64,000 nt of DNA, taken from NCBI GenBank assembly GCA_965224095.1, contig OZ245039.1:2418001-2482000 (forward strand), written 5' to 3'. The notes under the pieces are model-generated. The model did not search any database, was not told the DNA's origin, and saw only the letters and a list, made by a program, of their open reading frames with translations. The position numbers were made by a program, and so were the translations under genes. This DNA is from JBPEWY01 sp965224095 (GTDB lineage: Bacteria > Bacteroidota > Bacteroidia > Flavobacteriales > Flavobacteriaceae). Numbering within the stretch: the stretch's first letter is position 1; the number at the start of each line of letters is the position of its first letter. Of the stretch, positions 35,765-44,274 are shown one piece after another.

Positions 35765-36208
35765 ATGAAAATTGATGATACTTATTGGAAGATTCTCGAA
35801 TTATTACAGGGTAATTCCAGGATTTCATTAAAGGATATAGCAAAGGAGACGGGACTATCTTCTCCAACTGTAGCTGAGCGTATACAAAAGATGGATGAAG
35901 CTGGTGTCATTGAAAGTTATACAGCCAAACTTAATATGGAAAGGATTGGTTATCCATTAGGAGTATATATATCAATTAAGATAAGGTTTGGACAAGTTCT
36001 GAAGTTTGAAAAATACATTAAAACAGTTCCTGAAATATGCGAATGTCATAAGTTAACCGGACATGATTGCATGCTCATGAAAGGATATGTAAAAGATCCG
36101 AAGCATCTGGAAAATTTAAATGCAAGATTAGCAGTATATGGAGAATTAACCACATCATTAATTCTAAACTCAATAGTTAGCAGTAAGGTGTTTGATAAAC
36201 CGTTTTAA
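35765..36208 (+). CDS. Lrp/AsnC-family transcriptional regulator
   Basis: 147 residues. The N-terminal helix-turn-helix reads ILELLQGNSRISLKDIAKET and GLSSPTVAERIQKMDEAGVI; the C-terminal RAM domain contains VPEICECHKLTGHDCMLMKG. It is divergent from the DinB operon over a 119-bp AT-rich gap, so that operon is its likely target. It ends 7 bp from the convergent metalloprotease gene. Confidence 0.92.
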   Translation: MKIDDTYWKILELLQGNSRISLKDIAKETGLSSPTVAERIQKMDEAGVIESYTAKLNMERIGYPLGVYISIKIRFGQVLKFEKYIKTVPEICECHKLTGHDCMLMKGYVKDPKHLENLNARLAVYGELTTSLILNSIVSSKVFDKPF

Positions 36209-36215
36209 ATTCAAA

Positions 36216-37430
36216 CTATTTAACATTTGCACTAAACCTTTTCATTTCCTCTTTAACATAAGTATCAAATTTACCCTTCTTAATTCCCAGTTTATTTTCC
36301 AGAAATAAAAAGAATTTTTGGTTAGAGCCTTCCCTATGAAATTCGCTTACTGTGCCACCATCTATGTTCAATGCTTCCTTAAATCCCAAAACTCCGTATT
36401 TATTATGAATTTTTCGCATTAGCAAACCGCCTATAACATATCTAAAATCGGTATTATGCTTACCATTTGAAATATATGAGTTTAATTTATCAATATCTGA
36501 AAGATCGAAATTTGGATTACCTTCCAGAAATTTTTTGAGCTCATTGAGATGCCAGTCAAGTGAGTAACCACCACTTCCCCCATAAAAAGTTGCGATCCCC
36601 TCATTAATCCAAAAATGGGTATCTTTTGGCGTCACTTGAGAAGTATAAATATGAACTAATTCGTGTGGGTAATATTCCGAATTATTACCTGAATAGATTA
36701 TTTTATTTTGAACACTTGCCACGCCTCCTGTTTGATCAGGTTGATACATCGCATTCAAATATTCATATCCCCAAACATTGACTATTTCTCTTGATGTATT
36801 AGCTACAAAATAATCAAATTCAATGGGTTTGATATCAAACTCTTTTGCTAAATACAAATTGAATTCATTCATTTTTTGAGCCTCTTTTTCGTTGAATTTA
36901 TGAAAAGGGTGCACATAATAATTTATGTTACCGATCTTATGATGACTCAATACCGTTTTCAAATATTCAGCGCTGCTTATTAATAAAAATTTACCCTTTA
37001 TTTTTTTTGCATAAACCGATGTGATTAAATCCAGGTGAATTTCACCTGCTTCATCAATGTGTGTGAAAGCACTTTTTAGTGCATAATACCCATTACTAAC
37101 TGGGAATATTCCAATTATTTTACATTGTACTTGATAATCTCTCTCTTGTAGATTTTGAACACCCAATGCCCATAAATACTCATCGGGAATTCTCATTTTT
37201 TCAAAAGACCAAAACGGTGATTCTTGATCTTGAAACTTACCTGACAATAAATAATCTTTCCATAAATGAATTATTTCTTTTTCATTTTTGTCATTTGCGT
37301 TATTAACTTCACTACCAATAAAGAATACAAGTTTTTCTTTGGATTGTTCTTTTATTATATCAGTTTGAGAAAAAGTATAAAGGCTTGTGCAAAAAGTGCA
37401 TATAACCGCTATTAATAAATATCTTAACAT
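36216..37430 (-). CDS. Secreted gluzincin-type metalloprotease-like protein
   Basis: 404 residues with signal peptide. The zinc site HELVH at residues 256-260 and Glu277 in WINEGIATFYGG give the HExxH...E pattern of peptidase MA-like enzymes. The N-terminal 180 residues have no domain I recognise. It follows a beta-propeller lipoprotein gene and a bicupin gene on the same strand and is likely cotranscribed. Confidence 0.78.
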   Translation of the reverse strand: MLRYLLIAVICTFCTSLYTFSQTDIIKEQSKEKLVFFIGSEVNNANDKNEKEIIHLWKDYLLSGKFQDQESPFWSFEKMRIPDEYLWALGVQNLQERDYQVQCKIIGIFPVSNGYYALKSAFTHIDEAGEIHLDLITSVYAKKIKGKFLLISSAEYLKTVLSHHKIGNINYYVHPFHKFNEKEAQKMNEFNLYLAKEFDIKPIEFDYFVANTSREIVNVWGYEYLNAMYQPDQTGGVASVQNKIIYSGNNSEYYPHELVHIYTSQVTPKDTHFWINEGIATFYGGSGGYSLDWHLNELKKFLEGNPNFDLSDIDKLNSYISNGKHNTDFRYVIGGLLMRKIHNKYGVLGFKEALNIDGGTVSEFHREGSNQKFFLFLENKLGIKKGKFDTYVKEEMKRFSANVK

Positions 37431-37451
37431 TGTTCTCTTAATTAAAAAATT

Positions 37452-38327
37452 CTACTCATCGCTGTCCTTCCATTTAAGTTTATATGCCATAACTTTATTG
37501 TTTTGCATAGTTGGTACAAGCAATATTTCTTTGTCCTCTATAAAATCGATATCCGCCGCTCTTATTTTTTCTTTGGAAGAATCTAGCAATAATTTCTTAT
37601 CTCCCTTATCATTAACAAGATGTATAAATCCATTAAACCCTGAAACTAAAAACCCTTTACCTTTTATTGCCTCAACCCCGTCAGGGCCATCCAAACTATC
37701 AGTTAATTTAGTAAGTTCTCTTGTTTGCAAGTTAAAATAGTTTAATGTCTTGGGTGTCCAACAGGTAACCAATAATTTTTTATCATATTCTAATAAACCA
37801 TTGGGAGTATTAATGCTATCAACTACTCGAGAAACAATATTATCTTTCAATGAAAAAATTTGATTGCCCCCTGTATCACTTGCATATACTGTACCATCTC
37901 TGGTTACTTCTATATCATTTAAAGATTTTGCACCTTCGACTTTGAAACTATTTACGATTTTACCTTGGTCAATATCAATCTCAACTATTCTATCAATATC
38001 AGTAACAAATAATCTACCTTTATAAATTCCCGTTCCAGTAGGTGCATTCAGCCCGGAAATCCAATCACGATTTATTATTTTACCTTCTAACGAAACCTTA
38101 CTTATACTTCCCACACTGTCTTTTTCCCAGAAATTTCCTTCGATATTCGTTGTATAAATCAAATTAGTTCTTGAATCATAAATAACTGATTCGACAGTAG
38201 TAAGCAAAGTATCTGTTTCCCAAAGATATTCTAATGTTGGAATAAGCTTTGTGGTTTTTTTACTTGTTTTACAGGACATAATCCCTAGAAAGCAACTAAT
38301 TATTAAAAGTAAATTTTTCATGCCCAA
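37452..38327 (-). CDS. SMP-30/NHL-like beta-propeller lipoprotein
   Basis: 291 residues with a lipobox (FLGIMSC). Propeller-type repeats are seen in LFVTDIDRIVEIDIDQGKIV, DIEVTRDGTVYASDTGGNQI and PNGLLEYDKKLLVTCW, like SMP-30/gluconolactonase/LRE proteins. It directly follows the bicupin gene, with the stop of one next to the start of the other. The activity (lactonase or sensor-type binding) is not known. Confidence 0.8.
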   Translation of the reverse strand: MGMKNLLLIISCFLGIMSCKTSKKTTKLIPTLEYLWETDTLLTTVESVIYDSRTNLIYTTNIEGNFWEKDSVGSISKVSLEGKIINRDWISGLNAPTGTGIYKGRLFVTDIDRIVEIDIDQGKIVNSFKVEGAKSLNDIEVTRDGTVYASDTGGNQIFSLKDNIVSRVVDSINTPNGLLEYDKKLLVTCWTPKTLNYFNLQTRELTKLTDSLDGPDGVEAIKGKGFLVSGFNGFIHLVNDKGDKKLLLDSSKEKIRAADIDFIEDKEILLVPTMQNNKVMAYKLKWKDSDE

Positions 38328-39131
38328 TTATTTGGTTTTTGTGATATGTAAACTTCTAAATAGTGAATGCCCTTCACTCTTCCATAGGCCTGAAAATCCC
38401 TTAGGTAAAACAAAAAAATCGTTCGTGTAGAATATTTGCTCACTTTTGTCTTTTGAAGTAATAGTAACTTTACCCGCCAACACATACACAAGTTGATCTT
38501 GATCTATTGTATTTAACGTTTTGGTTTCAGGTTTTTCTGATTTAGTTGTAACCGTAAGTTGTTTTCCTTCAAATAGCACATCTTTAAAACTTCCATCAGA
38601 ATATTTTGAAATATTAATTCCATTCAGTTTAGATTTATCAATTCCTACAGGTTCTAAACCAGAAATGGCTGAGTCCTTCTCTCTATTCAAAGCTATAACG
38701 GCTAGCTCATGGTAATAAGACTCTCCGCCTTGAGTCTCCCAAATGCCATGATAACCTTTAGGTGCTATAAAAAAGTCTCCTTTATCAAAGAACACTTGCT
38801 CATTGTTCTTTGGTTTTAAACGAGCTCTACCGTTCAATACAAAAATAAATTCATCTACTCTATAATTGTCCCAATCGGCCGTGGCAGTTTCACTAGCAAC
38901 AACAAAAACGCCTATTTCTTCACCTAAAAATAAATCTGACTGAAATAGCAGTCTATTTGGTTGAGATTTATTTTTTACACCATTTAAGTTTAAACCTGAC
39001 AGCGCGTCCTTATCAATTGCAATTGGTTTTATAGTTGTAGTGTCTTGAGCATACATTTTATATGTCAATCCAATTTGATATACTACTAGCAACAGTAAAA
39101 TACTTTTGAATCCTTTCTTCATACTTTTCAT
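38328..39131 (-). CDS. Secreted tandem-cupin protein
   Basis: 267 residues with a signal peptide and two cupin domains, each with the same core: VDEFIFVLNGRARLKP...FFIAPKGYHGIWE and DQLVYVLAGKVTITSK...FFVLPKGFSGLWK. Both halves also begin with a shared motif (LSGLNLNG, LNGINISK), so the protein arose by duplication. ATG 39131 or 39122 could be the start. It leads the bicupin/propeller/metalloprotease operon. Confidence 0.82.
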   Translation of the reverse strand: MKSMKKGFKSILLLLVVYQIGLTYKMYAQDTTTIKPIAIDKDALSGLNLNGVKNKSQPNRLLFQSDLFLGEEIGVFVVASETATADWDNYRVDEFIFVLNGRARLKPKNNEQVFFDKGDFFIAPKGYHGIWETQGGESYYHELAVIALNREKDSAISGLEPVGIDKSKLNGINISKYSDGSFKDVLFEGKQLTVTTKSEKPETKTLNTIDQDQLVYVLAGKVTITSKDKSEQIFYTNDFFVLPKGFSGLWKSEGHSLFRSLHITKTK

Positions 39132-39216
39132 TTATGAAGCAAACCAAATTATTTTACTTTATTTTTTAGAGAAATTATATGTCTAATAAGTCCAGAAATT
39201 ACATTTCTGGATTAAT

Positions 39217-40254
39217 TTAAGTGGTATTCTCTTTCTGAAATGCAAGCGGAGTGATACCAGTTATTTTACGAAAAATGGAATAGAAAGAAGATTTTGAGCT
39301 AAAACCGGCTTCATAACCCACCGCTTCAATTGTATATTTAGTATTTGAGGTCAATATTCTCTTAGCCTCTTCAACTCGGTACTCATTTAAGAAAGTTGAA
39401 AAATTTTTCCCCATATTTTCATTTAAAAATTGGGATAGCTTGTTTGGAGTAATTCCCAGTTCATTTGCGAAACTGTCAACTTTCAAGTTAGGATTGTTAT
39501 AAGGTTTTTTTTCATTCATCAGACTATTAATTCTATTTAGTAAAATCCTTTCCTCCTTTTCTCCGATCTTACCCGATGAATTTTCCTTCTCGAATATTTG
39601 TATTTTCTTTTTGTTGAGGAATAAATAGAACATTAAAGCATAAAACACAATGGAGAACCAAACAGCTCCCAATGCATAAGTGGTTTTAAGCGATATGACA
39701 AAACCAAACGCAATTAACAAATTTGCAATTAGTAGTAAAAACGTCCATCTTTTTTCAGGTAAAACTTTTGAATCTTTTCTTGGAAGAGATTTGATTGTTG
39801 GTAATAGATAGTAGGTAGATAATAACAAATATATAGTCAAAATTGTATGAATAATATAGCGTATTCTATGATCCCAAAATTCAGGATACTTTGAAAATGG
39901 ATAAGCTATGCTAAAGGTCAATAAAAGGATGGAAAAGATGGTCAAGTGTTTCCTATCTTGTTTTGTTACTCGCCTTTCATTGATCAGTATTGATTTCACA
40001 TAAATAAAAATTAATGATCCTAGCAAAGCATTGGCCATTAAACCAATTTGAATAAAAACTCTAGGTATGTCTTTTTCAAAAAAATAAAAACAAGACACCC
40101 CAACACGAAGGCTCAACATCAGAACGATAAGCCCTAAAAAGTAATTTAAAAGTCTTCTCGGTTTTAAGAAGAAAAAAATGTAACCACAAAATACAAAAGC
40201 ATTGAAAACACCTAATGCACTGAAGAAAAATAATATTTGATTAGAAAGGTTCAT
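39217..40254 (-). CDS. Membrane-bound AraC-family regulator
   Basis: 345 residues. About 200 N-terminal residues form six to seven membrane helices. The cytoplasmic C-terminus has the AraC helix-turn-helix pair: VDSFANELGITPNKLSQFLN and YTIEAVGYEAGFSSKSSFYS followed by FRKITGITPLAFQ. It is 85 bp upstream of the bicupin operon on the same strand and is a candidate regulator of it. Confidence 0.88.
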   Translation of the reverse strand: MNLSNQILFFFSALGVFNAFVFCGYIFFFLKPRRLLNYFLGLIVLMLSLRVGVSCFYFFEKDIPRVFIQIGLMANALLGSLIFIYVKSILINERRVTKQDRKHLTIFSILLLTFSIAYPFSKYPEFWDHRIRYIIHTILTIYLLLSTYYLLPTIKSLPRKDSKVLPEKRWTFLLLIANLLIAFGFVISLKTTYALGAVWFSIVFYALMFYLFLNKKKIQIFEKENSSGKIGEKEERILLNRINSLMNEKKPYNNPNLKVDSFANELGITPNKLSQFLNENMGKNFSTFLNEYRVEEAKRILTSNTKYTIEAVGYEAGFSSKSSFYSIFRKITGITPLAFQKENTT

Positions 40255-40327
40255 TTTGTTACAAATGTAATAAACATTGCCATAAATTTATCTTGGCTTA
40301 TTAGCTAGTATAGGAGGTTAACGGCTC

Positions 40328-40570
40328 TTATTTATACCCTTTATATTCCATGTATGTAGCAGTATTCTTGGCAATTTCTTTTCCGTAAAGTTTTTCAACA
40401 ATATGAAATGAGAGGTCTATCCCGGCCGATATTCCAGCAGAAGTATAAATCTTTTCATCAGATTTAATAAATCGTTTTTCCTTTTGAGGTTTTGCCGTTG
40501 GTGCCATTTTTTCAATAAAAGGATATACTGTATTATGTGTACAATAAGGCTTATGATCCTGTAGGCTTCC
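40328..40570 (-). pseudogene. DJ-1/PfpI-family fragment (C-terminal)
   Basis: The minus strand encodes CTHNTVYPFIEKMAPTAKPQ, KIYTSAGISAGIDLSFHIVE and ends KNTATYMEYKGYK. SAGISAGID is the box after the nucleophile elbow in isonitrile-hydratase-like DJ-1/PfpI proteins. Only about 80 C-terminal residues remain; the gene is cut at about 40570 by IS3-derived sequence. Confidence 0.7.
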
Positions 40571-40575
40571 CTTTT

Positions 40576-40740
40576 TTAGGACACTTCTAAATTCAACAAA
40601 TTTTCATTAATATAATCTTTACCGGTGAAGAATTCTTCACCGAATCTCGGTCTAAATTCTCTTGGGGATTTACCCCCTAAAGATGAATGCGGATGATTAT
40701 TGTTATAATCATCGATCCATTTTTTTGTTAGTTGCTTCAT
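40576..40740 (-). pseudogene. IS3-family transposase remnant (C-terminal 54 residues)
   Basis: The minus strand reads WIDDYNNNHPHSSLGGKSPR, the end of the DDE domain of IS3-family OrfB, followed by a short tail and stop. The rest of the element is gone. It abuts the DJ-1 fragment. Confidence 0.8.
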
Positions 40741-40776
40741 TTTATTGAACTATACATAACTGTTTATGTTATGATT

Positions 40777-41271
40777 TCATAAATTAAACTTCGATTTTAT
40801 GTTATGCCACAATAAATTAAAACCATTCCTTACAACTGGCTTTTTTACTTCCGTCACTTTGTTTTTAGCCCAATATTGTTCCATTACTGGTAATCGTTCA
40901 ACAACTTTATGAGCTAACCTTTTATAAACTTTGTTAGATTTTGACTTATTGTATCTAAACCAGCTATCTTTTCCGTTTTTTTCGGTTATTGAATTTGGAT
41001 AAATCCGTTGTCTTTCATTTAAATCATGAACTGTTAATTTATTAAGAGGAATTATTTTTCCCAAATGTGTTTTAAATTCTGATTCATTCCAATTTGCTAA
41101 TTCAATTACAAATCCACCACCATATCTATCAAATTGAAACGTCAATAAGTTAGTTTTTCCATTTTCCGTTTTTCGAAAATGCGGAAAGTTACCTTTGAAA
41201 TTCCTTTTTCGTAATTCAGGAATAACAATTTCTTTTAGTGACTTCAACATTTTATTTCTCTCTTTGCTCAT
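40777..41271 (-). CDS. DUF4304-like protein
   Basis: 164 residues. The N-terminal LKEIVIPELRKRNFKGNFPH followed by LTFQFDRYGGGFVIELANW is the DUF4304 pattern. Function unknown; these are often cargo of variable regions. It is the left-most gene in the same orientation as the cassette-like genes to its right. Confidence 0.75.
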   Translation of the reverse strand: MSKERNKMLKSLKEIVIPELRKRNFKGNFPHFRKTENGKTNLLTFQFDRYGGGFVIELANWNESEFKTHLGKIIPLNKLTVHDLNERQRIYPNSITEKNGKDSWFRYNKSKSNKVYKRLAHKVVERLPVMEQYWAKNKVTEVKKPVVRNGFNLLWHNIKSKFNL

Positions 41272-41286
41272 TTTTTGGTTTTAGGA

Positions 41287-41424
41287 TTATAGACTTTGGA
41301 AGTCTTTCATTTTGCTTTTTAAATTCCTGTACCCCATTAATTCTTTAGTCATTGAAGAAAGCATTTGATTAATATACTTTTCGTCTTTCCTAGTTTCATT
41401 CCAATTGTTAATTAATAATACCAT
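41287..41424 (-). pseudogene. DUF6090-type fragment, 45 residues
   Basis: The frame MVLLINNWNETRKDEKYINQ resembles the part of DUF6090 proteins that follows their membrane helix (INNWNE.RK). The membrane helix and most of the C-terminus are missing, so it is read as a remnant. Confidence 0.5.
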
Positions 41425-41445
41425 AAGCAATTTGGTTTAGCAGGC

Positions 41446-41518
41446 CGTTAGAGCACAAAGCTTTTGGGGCGAGGTTTTGCTTGGCAAAATATAGAAACAA
41501 AAGCTTTGTGCTCTAACG
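41446..41518. repeat. Perfect 21-bp inverted repeat (cassette-like mini-unit)
   Basis: Arms 41446-41466 and 41498-41518 are perfect complements (21 bp, beginning CGTTAGAGCACAAAGC) around a 31-bp loop. The right arm joins directly to the attC-like hairpin, and the unit begins and ends with the CTAACG/CGTTAG core of that hairpin. Confidence 0.8.
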
Positions 41519-41579
41519 TTCTAGTGTATGAGTAGTAGCATCCCGAAGGGTGCTATTACTTATACACCGTGTTAGGTGC
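41511..41579 (-). repeat. attC-like recombination site
   Basis: On the minus strand the site begins GCACCTAAC, which fits RYYYAAC, and ends with CGTTAGAG, close to GTTRRRY. Between them GTGTATAAGTAATAGCACCC pairs imperfectly with the second half around CTTCG. Two mismatched stem positions and outer CTAAC/GTTAG arms match the general architecture of integron attC sites. The gene upstream (41556-42278) ends inside it. Confidence 0.65.
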
Positions 41580-42278
41580 TTTTTCTTTTACAAATTTTTC
41601 GAATATGGGTTTTTGGTCATAGCTAAATGCCATTGCTCTTGATTGAAAAATTATCAATTTATTTCTAATCCGACAGAAATATGGATTTGTATTGAAATAA
41701 ACAATAAACCCAGGTTGTAGAATTTGTTTTAATGCTTTTTCTGCTTGTTCCTCGGATTCAAATTCCCATTGTTCAATTACTCCGTCTGAAACCCAATCTG
41801 TTGCTTCTTTATCTCGGTAGAAATATCCCCAAATGTTTTTAACATTTTTGAATAATTCAAAGTCTAACGAGTCAAAATGACTTTTATAGATTTCCGCACT
41901 GTAAGCTTTATTCAATCGACTGCTTTCAAAGCTTATTGAGTAAAAAGGTCTATCATTGAAATATTCTATTCTTTGTCTATTGAGCTCTCCATAGATCCCC
42001 ACTTTATTTAAGCGAACTGTATCAGAAACCCATTTTAAACTTTCAATATCCTTCACAAAATCTTGAAGTTCAACACAGGGAGCATTAGTAATTAACTTTT
42101 CATTTGCTGAATTATTTTTTTCAGATTCTACTTCATTAACTAATTCCACTGAGTCAGTAATAATTTCACTTACATTTTGTTCAGCTTTTTGGGTACTTAA
42201 AGTTTTATCCTTGGTTTTATTCTCAGAACAAGACCAAAGAAAAATTGAAATTGATATTATAAAACTTAATTGTTTCAT
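41556..42278 (-). CDS. Cassette-borne lipoprotein of unknown function
   Basis: 240 residues with a lipobox (FLWSC). No known domain is recognised. The mature part is acidic near the N-terminus, then mixed alpha/beta (FYSISFESSRLNKAYSAEIY). Its last residues (NTVYK) are coded by the attC-like hairpin. The gene is bounded by GCACCTAAC (42289-42297) and its inverted copy GTTAGGTGC (41571-41579), as in an integron cassette. Confidence 0.7.
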   Translation of the reverse strand: MKQLSFIISISIFLWSCSENKTKDKTLSTQKAEQNVSEIITDSVELVNEVESEKNNSANEKLITNAPCVELQDFVKDIESLKWVSDTVRLNKVGIYGELNRQRIEYFNDRPFYSISFESSRLNKAYSAEIYKSHFDSLDFELFKNVKNIWGYFYRDKEATDWVSDGVIEQWEFESEEQAEKALKQILQPGFIVYFNTNPYFCRIRNKLIIFQSRAMAFSYDQKPIFEKFVKEKAPNTVYK

Positions 42279-42303
42279 TGTTTTAATTGCACCTAACGGT
42301 TTT

Positions 42304-42500
42304 CTTTACTTTGATGTTATTAGATTTAACAAGAGAAGAGAGAATCAAGGTCAATATATATAGCCATTGGAACTTGAGATTCCGTCAACATTGATGATCC
42401 CCTCTCTTTTCTACTTAAGATTTCGTTCAGTTCTGTGAGACCTTTGATCTCGATTTCAAGTTGTTGAAGCCTAGGTAGAATGTCCTTTCAAAAAAAAAGT
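42304..42500 (+). ncRNA. Putative bridge RNA of IS110 element 1
   Basis: The 200-bp leader between left end and transposase is non-coding. It has a stem between GAGAAGAGAG (42333-42342) and CTCTCTTTTCT (42402-42412), with a loop of about 60 nt that differs from that of element 2. This matches the position and form of the bridge RNA known from IS110-group elements (IS621). The target- and donor-binding loops have not been assigned. Confidence 0.5.
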
Positions 42501-42504
42501 TCTT

Positions 42505-43470
42505 ATGCATAAATATACGCAAATACATGGAGTCGATGTAAGCAAGGATGACTTTGATATAGTCGATTGTGAAGGAGTACATGTCCAATACCCGAATACC
42601 TTGAAAGGTTTCGGACTATATTCGGAACAACTAGGTGATGATACCTTGGTCGTGATGGAGGCTACTGGTTACTACCACTATCTGCTGGCCCAATTTCTAT
42701 ATGGGAAAGGTATTTTCGTATCAGTTGTCAACCCATTGTCAGTCAAGCGGTTTGTACAGATGAAGCTCTCCAAGGTCAAGACGGATAGGAGTGATGCCAG
42801 GGCCATATGTGAATACGCCAAGGTGAACGAGGTTCCTTTGTACGATGGCAAGGACAAGGATCAAGCGGAAAGCCTTCAGCTACTTGCCTTATTGGATGTT
42901 TATATAAAACAGCGCACCCAGATCAAGAACAAGTTACATGGGGAAAAGGTACTGGGAAAACCTTCCATGTCCGTATATCGTTCCTTGGAACGCTCACGGA
43001 AGAACCTGGACAGGGAGATTGCCTGTTTGGAATCACGTTTGTCGACTTTGGTAAAGGAATCGCAACAGGCACAGCTCACACACCTGAAGAGCATACCGGG
43101 TATGGGTGAGAGGACAGCCGTATTGTTGATCATATTGACAAATGGGTTCACGAAGTTCGAGAACCCGAAACAACTATGTTCCTATGCCGGTATAACCCCG
43201 ACCATATGTCGTTCGGGCAGTAGTGTCCGCGGTAAGAGCCGGATAAGTAAGGTGGGGAGCCGGAAATTGCGGAACCTTTTGTTCATATGCGCTTTTTCGG
43301 CCTGCAGGCACAACAAGGCATGTAGGGAGATCTATGGGCGGATAACCAATAAGGGAAAGAGCAAGAAACTTGCATTGATCGCCGTAGCCAATAAACTCTT
43401 AAAACAAACATTTGCCATCGCAAAATCAGGTTTGTCCTATGATGAGGATTATGTATCAAGATTAGCTTAA
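42505..43470 (+). CDS. IS110-family transposase (DEDD type)
   Basis: 321-residue recombinase. The RuvC-like DEDD domain has Asp in GVDVSKDDFDIV (residue 10), Glu in VVMEATGYYHYL, and Asp in SKVKTDRSDARAIC. The C-terminal Tnp20 domain has LKSIPGMGERTAVLL and SYAGITPTICRSGSSVRG, with the conserved Ser in GSSVRG. It is intact in length. It shares little with the element 2 transposase beyond the family motifs. Confidence 0.92.
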   Translation: MHKYTQIHGVDVSKDDFDIVDCEGVHVQYPNTLKGFGLYSEQLGDDTLVVMEATGYYHYLLAQFLYGKGIFVSVVNPLSVKRFVQMKLSKVKTDRSDARAICEYAKVNEVPLYDGKDKDQAESLQLLALLDVYIKQRTQIKNKLHGEKVLGKPSMSVYRSLERSRKNLDREIACLESRLSTLVKESQQAQLTHLKSIPGMGERTAVLLIILTNGFTKFENPKQLCSYAGITPTICRSGSSVRGKSRISKVGSRKLRNLLFICAFSACRHNKACREIYGRITNKGKSKKLALIAVANKLLKQTFAIAKSGLSYDEDYVSRLA

Positions 43471-43525
43471 AAGAACTTGTTTTTTAACTCAGTTCTTTGT
43501 TACCCAACGTTTTTTATCATTTCAT

Positions 43526-44035
43526 TTATTCTTTTTCCGCTTCTGCTTTTGTGATTCCATCGTAGTAATCTTTAACGAATGGATGTTCAAAATCTTTATG
43601 AGGAAAAATTTCAGGTCTACTATTTCCTTTTTTGGTCATTACATCACAAGGAATTGACATAATGTCGCTGTATTCAGGAATATTGCTACAAAGCCAACCA
43701 AAATACCCAGTTTCGTGGTTTTCTTTGTCAAAATTTGCTTTATAATCTGAATAGCTTTTCTCGCTTAACGAAACCCAAAGTCCGTAATCCAAGTTTTCGC
43801 AAGTATCAATCACTTTTTGAGTCAGAGTTACTCTTATAAATCGGTCGATTTGGTCTTCGTAATGAATTTCGCAAAAGTCAGAGTCCAATGTCCCAAGTTC
43901 GGACTTTTCTTGGTCAGAAAGGAAATCATAATTTGCTGGCGATTTAAAAGCCAAAGCTGGCCAATCCGAATGGACTTGTCCACATTCAGAGCATTTAAAT
44001 TCCGTTGGCTTATTTTTCTTCTTTTTCCAGAACAT
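43526..44035 (-). CDS. DUF2199 protein
   Basis: 169 residues. A zinc-ribbon-like start FKCSECGQVHSDWPALAFKS, then DFCEIHYEDQIDRFIRV, GLWVSLSEKSYSDY and HETGYFGWLCSNIP are the DUF2199 pattern. Function unknown. It shares one base with the upstream membrane protein gene and both lie in one cassette-like unit between two IS110 elements. Confidence 0.85.
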   Translation of the reverse strand: MFWKKKKNKPTEFKCSECGQVHSDWPALAFKSPANYDFLSDQEKSELGTLDSDFCEIHYEDQIDRFIRVTLTQKVIDTCENLDYGLWVSLSEKSYSDYKANFDKENHETGYFGWLCSNIPEYSDIMSIPCDVMTKKGNSRPEIFPHKDFEHPFVKDYYDGITKAEAEKE

Positions 44036-44274
44036 TATTCATTCGGTATAGTTACAAACCCAGTCCAAATCATAACTATGTAGATTAGACATATTATTGA
44101 TGCTATGTTAAAAAATATTGTGAAAATTTTAAAAATAATTGGTGCCTTTTCAACCAATCCTGTTTTGTTTCTGACGTGAAAGTCTTTTAATCTTCCAGTT
44201 AGAATTGATCCGACTTTTCTAAAAAAGAAAAATCCGAAAATCATAAATAATGTAAGTCCAATTTTAAATCCCAA
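44035..44274 (-). CDS. Small membrane protein in the cassette
   Basis: 79 residues with two membrane helices (KIGLTLFMIFGFFFF and IFNIASIICLIYIVMIW-like segment) separated by a basic loop with FHVRNKTGLVEKA. It directly precedes the DUF2199 gene with a one-base overlap. No function is recognised. Confidence 0.65.
   Translation of the reverse strand: MGFKIGLTLFMIFGFFFFRKVGSILTGRLKDFHVRNKTGLVEKAPIIFKIFTIFFNIASIICLIYIVMIWTGFVTIPNE

Larger units (their letters stand above)
42294..43498 (+). mobile_element. IS110-family element 1
   Basis: An element of about 1.2 kb at a cassette boundary. The left end shares TAACGGTTT and CTTTACTTTGATGTTATTAG and the following 25 bp with IS110 element 2. The transposase lies at 42505-43470. 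The left flank is cassette end GCACCTAAC(GG) and the right flank is GTTACCCAAC of the neighbouring cassette. Exact ends are not determined because IS110 elements lack clear terminal repeats. Confidence 0.75.

Noticed and set aside
40777..41271. DUF4304-like gene as part of the integron-like array
   Set aside because: It has the right orientation, but no attC-like site or private inverted repeat was found around it.
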